This document shows positions 62,019 to 64,000 of a stretch of 64,000 nucleotides of DNA, in pieces. The translations under genes and the position numbers were made by a program. This stretch comes from Streptomyces sp. NBC_00285 (GTDB lineage: Bacteria; Actinomycetota; Actinomycetes; Streptomycetales; Streptomycetaceae): assembly GCF_036174265.1 (NCBI RefSeq), contig NZ_CP108055.1:7068001-7132000 (forward strand). The letters are read 5' to 3'. The notes under the pieces were generated by a model, which saw only the letters and a program-made list of their open reading frames with translations, did not search any database and was not told the DNA's origin. Every line of letters begins with the position of its first letter. Position 1 is the stretch's first letter.

Positions 62019-62417
62019 CTAGGAGCGGGCCGGCACGCGCTGCCGTTCCGGTGCCCAGCAGCGGATGATGTCGCGGACCGAGACGATGCCCGCGGGCTCG
62101 CCCTGGTCGAGGACGATGAGGTGCCGGAAGCCGCCGTGTGTCATCGCGTGCGCGGCCTCTTCCAGGGTCCAGGCCGGGGTGGCGAAGACGACGTCGGTGG
62201 TGGTGTGGGCGTGGGCGTACTCCGTGTCCGGACTCTGGCCCAGGCCGACGGAGTTGAGGATGTCGCGCTCGGTCAGAATGCCGATGCCGATGCCGTCGGG
62301 ATCGAGGACGACGGCAGCGCCGACCCGGCGGGCGGACATCAGGGCGGCGGCTTGGCGGAGGGTGTGGGCGGGGCCGATGGTGAGTACCACCGTGCTCATG
62401 GCGTCGAGGACGAGCAT
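62019..62417 (-). CDS. Two-CBS-domain protein
   Basis: The 132-residue protein has two CBS motifs: VLTIGPAHTLRQAAALMSAR with AAVVLDPDG (about 10-60) and VVFATPAWTLEEAAHAMT with HLIVLDQGEPAGIVSVRD (about 75-125). CBS pairs bind adenine nucleotides and sense energy state. Free-standing CBS proteins of this kind are common in actinobacteria, some in hypoxia or dormancy regulons. ATG 62417 has AGGAGGTGA upstream, a near-perfect ribosome site. An AT-rich region with a palindrome and a direct repeat lies before it. No partner enzyme is visible. Confidence 0.9.
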   Translation of the reverse strand: MLVLDAMSTVVLTIGPAHTLRQAAALMSARRVGAAVVLDPDGIGIGILTERDILNSVGLGQSPDTEYAHAHTTTDVVFATPAWTLEEAAHAMTHGGFRHLIVLDQGEPAGIVSVRDIIRCWAPERQRVPARS

Positions 62418-62441
62418 GGGTTCTCGGTCACCTCCTGGGAG

Positions 62442-62461
62442 CCAATGAAGTAATTCATTGG
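62442..62461. promoter_or_regulatory. Perfect palindrome upstream of the CBS gene
   Basis: The arms ccaatgaa (62442-62449) and ttcattgg (62454-62461), separated by gtaa, are a perfect inverted repeat in an AT-rich stretch about 25-44 bases upstream of the start. It looks like an operator for an unknown dimeric regulator. Confidence 0.55.
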
Positions 62462-62476
62462 TTCACAAGTTCACAA
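62461..62476. repeat. Direct repeat gttcacaa
   Basis: Two adjacent copies of gttcacaa follow the palindrome, read rightward. They may be part of the same regulatory region. Confidence 0.5.
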
Positions 62477-62571
62477 ATGAGGGTCCTCTCAGAGTCGCAG
62501 GCAAAGCGCGGGTCAACAAGAGGGCGCGCGACGCCGATTGAGGGCGCGCGCTCATCTGGGCCCCTTGGGTC

Positions 62572-62606
62572 CGATCCGCGATCCGCGATCCGCGATCCCC
62601 GATCCG
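62572..62606. repeat. Five tandem heptamers cgatccg
   Basis: Five copies of the 7-bp unit, the fourth with one change (cgatccc), lie between the CBS gene and the hisN-type gene, just past the latter's stop codon at 62627. Confidence 0.85.
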
Positions 62607-62626
62607 CGGCTGCCGGTCGGCTGGTT

Positions 62627-63427
62627 CTAGTGGCGCTCGTTGAGATAGCCCAGGAACTCGTCGTGCAGGATGCCGTTCGAGGCGGCCGCGTTGCCGCTGT
62701 GCGGGCCGGGGCGGCCGTCGAGGCCCGTGAAGGTGCCGCCGGCCTCCGTCACGACGATCGCGTTCGCGGCCATGTCCCACAGGGAGAGCTCCGGTTCGGC
62801 GCAGATGTCGATCGAACCCTCGGCGACCATCATGTACGGCCAGAAGTCGCCGTACGCGCGCGTGCGCCAGACCTCGCGGGTCAGGTCCAGGAAGCCGTTC
62901 AGGCGGCCGCGGTCCTCCCAGCCGGTGAGGGAGGAGTACGCGAAGGAGGCGTCCGTGAGCTTGCCGACCTGGGAGACGCGGAGGCGGGAGGCGGTGGAGA
63001 GGCTGCGGCCCGTGTAGGCGCCGTACCCCTTGGCGGCCCACCAGCGACGGCCCAGGGCGGGGGCCGAGACCACGCCGACCACGGGCTGGTAGCCGCCCTC
63101 CGACGCCTCCGTCAGGGAGATCAGGGTGGCCCAGACGGGCACGCCCCGTACGTAGTTCTTGGTGCCGTCGATGGGGTCGATGACCCAGCGGCGGGGACCG
63201 GTGCCCTGGACGCCGTACTCCTCGCCGAGGATCGCGTCGCGGGGACGGGCGCGCTGGAGGTGGCCGCGGATGAGTTCCTCGGCGTCCTTGTCGGCTTCGC
63301 TCACCGGGGTCATGTCCGGTTTCGTCTCGACCTTGAGGTCCAGCGCCTTGAAGCGGGCCATGGTGAGAGCGTCGGCCGCGTCCGCGAGGACGTGGGCGAG
63401 GCGGAGGTCGTCGAGGTAGTCCGGCAT
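62627..63427 (-). CDS. hisN: Histidinol-phosphatase / inositol monophosphatase family (HisN)
   Basis: The 266-residue protein has the metal-binding motif IDPIDGTKNY (83-92, Asp84 and Asp87), Glu69/Glu70, and LWDMAANAIVVTEAGG near the end, all typical of lithium-sensitive phosphatases. In Streptomyces coelicolor the orthologue in this position is reported as the histidinol-phosphate phosphatase HisN, which catalyses the penultimate step of histidine synthesis. The gene is not near other his genes. ATG 63427 is preceded by a leaderless -10 box. Related enzymes dephosphorylate inositol phosphate, so the exact substrate is partly inferred. Confidence 0.9.
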   Translation of the reverse strand: MPDYLDDLRLAHVLADAADALTMARFKALDLKVETKPDMTPVSEADKDAEELIRGHLQRARPRDAILGEEYGVQGTGPRRWVIDPIDGTKNYVRGVPVWATLISLTEASEGGYQPVVGVVSAPALGRRWWAAKGYGAYTGRSLSTASRLRVSQVGKLTDASFAYSSLTGWEDRGRLNGFLDLTREVWRTRAYGDFWPYMMVAEGSIDICAEPELSLWDMAANAIVVTEAGGTFTGLDGRPGPHSGNAAASNGILHDEFLGYLNERH

Positions 63428-63434
63428 GTGGCGA

Positions 63435-63440
63435 ACGCTA
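63435..63440 (-). promoter_or_regulatory. -10 box TAGCGT, leaderless start of hisN
   Basis: Read leftward, TAGCGT is seven bases before ATG 63427; there is no ribosome site. Confidence 0.5.
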
Positions 63441-63844
63441 TCTGTCGTTGTCCGTACGGTGCTATAGGGGCTGGAGTGTGGACGCCGTCGGGGAGTGTGG
63501 GTTTGGGGTGCCGGGGCGGTTCCGTTCGGTTCGGGGTGTGGGTTCGGGGTGTCGACTTGGGCGGTTCCGGTCGGGTGGTGCTTCGGGGTGCCGACTGGGG
63601 TGGGTCGGGGTGCCTGCTCGGGTGGTCCGGCGACCGTGGGTTCGTCGTGGTCGGCGCCGCCGGCCCGCGGACGATGACCGGAGTGTGTCGACCGCTCGCC
63701 CGCGGGCTGATGACCGACGCGCGCCGGCCGCCGGCCCGTCGGCGAATGACCGTCGCGTGCCCCCGATGCCCTCGCGGACCCTTGACAGTGCCCTCGTGCG
63801 CGTCAAATCTGTGCGCAGAGCTGCTCGCTCCCTGGGAGGCGACG
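63441..63844. other. Intergenic GT-rich repetitive region and promoter
   Basis: The stretch 63470-63620 holds many imperfect copies of ggttcggggtg and related GT-rich units, without a credible ORF. Both flanking genes are divergent, so this is a shared regulatory region. I see no RNA gene in it. Confidence 0.5.
63782..63810 (+). promoter_or_regulatory. Candidate promoter of the TetR gene
   Basis: TTGACA (63782-63787) and aaatct (63805-63810) are 17 bases apart, with the second weak. It lies about 34 bases upstream of the start. Confidence 0.45.
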
Positions 63845-64000
63845 ATGCCTGCTGCGCGGGAATCCCTGCTGGACGCTGCCTACGCGGCGTTGGCGCGCCG
63901 GCCGTGGTCCGCCGTGCGGATGGTGGATGTCGCGGCGGCGGCCGGTGTGTCCCGGCAGACGCTGTACAACGAGTTCGGGAGCAAGGAGGGACTGGCCCGT
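63845..64000 (+). CDS. TetR family regulator, N-terminal part, cut by right edge
   Basis: The frame from ATG 63845 shows 52 residues of a TetR DNA-binding domain: a helix (ESLLDAAYAALARRPWSAVR), then VDVAAAAGVSRQTLYNEFGS, the helix-turn-helix, and the start of the next helix. GGGAGG stands five bases before the ATG. The ligand-binding domain lies outside the window. Target genes are unknown; it diverges from hisN, which it may or may not control. Confidence 0.85.
   Translation, partial: MPAARESLLDAAYAALARRPWSAVRMVDVAAAAGVSRQTLYNEFGSKEGLAR

Noticed and set aside
62572..62606. CRISPR or integration site
   Set aside because: The 7-bp units are contiguous, without spacers or cas genes, so this is a simple tandem repeat.

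Overview
The window is high-GC DNA with strong GC bias at third codon positions, frequent GTG starts and many genes that lack a Shine-Dalgarno sequence. Its gene set is typical of Streptomyces: wblC with a leader, adnAB, a hisN-type phosphatase, a PPA1309-family gene, a UPF0182 gene and an intergenic repeat familiar from that genus. The gene order from the DEAD-box helicase at the left edge to the UPF0182 gene near 58 kb resembles, from memory, the Mycobacterium tuberculosis whiB7 / uvrD2 / adnAB / moeB1 neighbourhood. This is therefore mostly conserved chromosomal core with streptomycete insertions, not a mobile region. No phage, IS element, integrase or CRISPR array was seen.

Layout. 0-5.5 kb: a DEAD-box RNA helicase (partial, probable CTG start), a ferritin-like MiaE-type protein, a small membrane protein, a DUF3107 protein, a TetR regulator and an acidic small protein. 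5.6-8.5 kb: an alpha/beta hydrolase and a DUF3152 membrane-anchored zincin-like protein. 8.5-14.2 kb: an oligopeptide-type ABC transporter operon (binding protein, two permeases, fused double ATPase) preceded by a promoter and a candidate 31-codon leader peptide. 14.3-19.5 kb: a probable exopolysaccharide operon (PelF-like glycosyltransferase, multi-span membrane protein, sugar epimerase, spherulin-4-like hydrolase). 19.5-27.4 kb: moeZ, two paralogous secreted S33 peptidases, a large membrane protein related to lysylphosphatidylglycerol synthase, and an alkyltransferase-like protein. 27.7-40.7 kb: DNA repair and redox genes: adnA, adnB, an M20 dipeptidase, nudC, a methyltransferase, a mycoredoxin and uvrD2. 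40.7-42.7 kb: wblC with promoter, leader ORF and attenuator terminator, then three small genes. 42.7-49.3 kb: an ABC1-kinase/ThiF-like pair, a DUF45 metallopeptidase, and an operon of a TerD-AIM24 fusion plus two AIM24 proteins. 49.3-58.4 kb: a Nudix hydrolase, a DUF2342 metalloprotease, an SDR protein, moaE, a 54-residue membrane protein, a PDZ/Lon-like protease, a PPA1309 protein and UPF0182. 58.4-64 kb: two identical initiator tRNAs flanking a Sel1-repeat gene, a wrecked ABC-transporter remnant, a Fur-family regulator, a CBS-domain protein, a HisN-type phosphatase and the start of a TetR gene.

How the parts work together. Four themes stand out: genome maintenance (AdnAB, UvrD2, the alkyltransferase-like protein), the WblC response to ribosome-targeting antibiotics (leader attenuation upstream of wblC), envelope and polysaccharide functions (the Pel-like operon, the LPG-synthase-like protein, UPF0182, DUF3152), and peptide uptake and peptide hydrolysis (ABC transporter, S33 and M20 peptidases). 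At least ten genes have a TAnnnT -10 box 6 or 7 nt from the start codon, which suggests leaderless mRNAs. Protein families were assigned by reading the translations; no database search was run, and statements about other genomes are from general knowledge.
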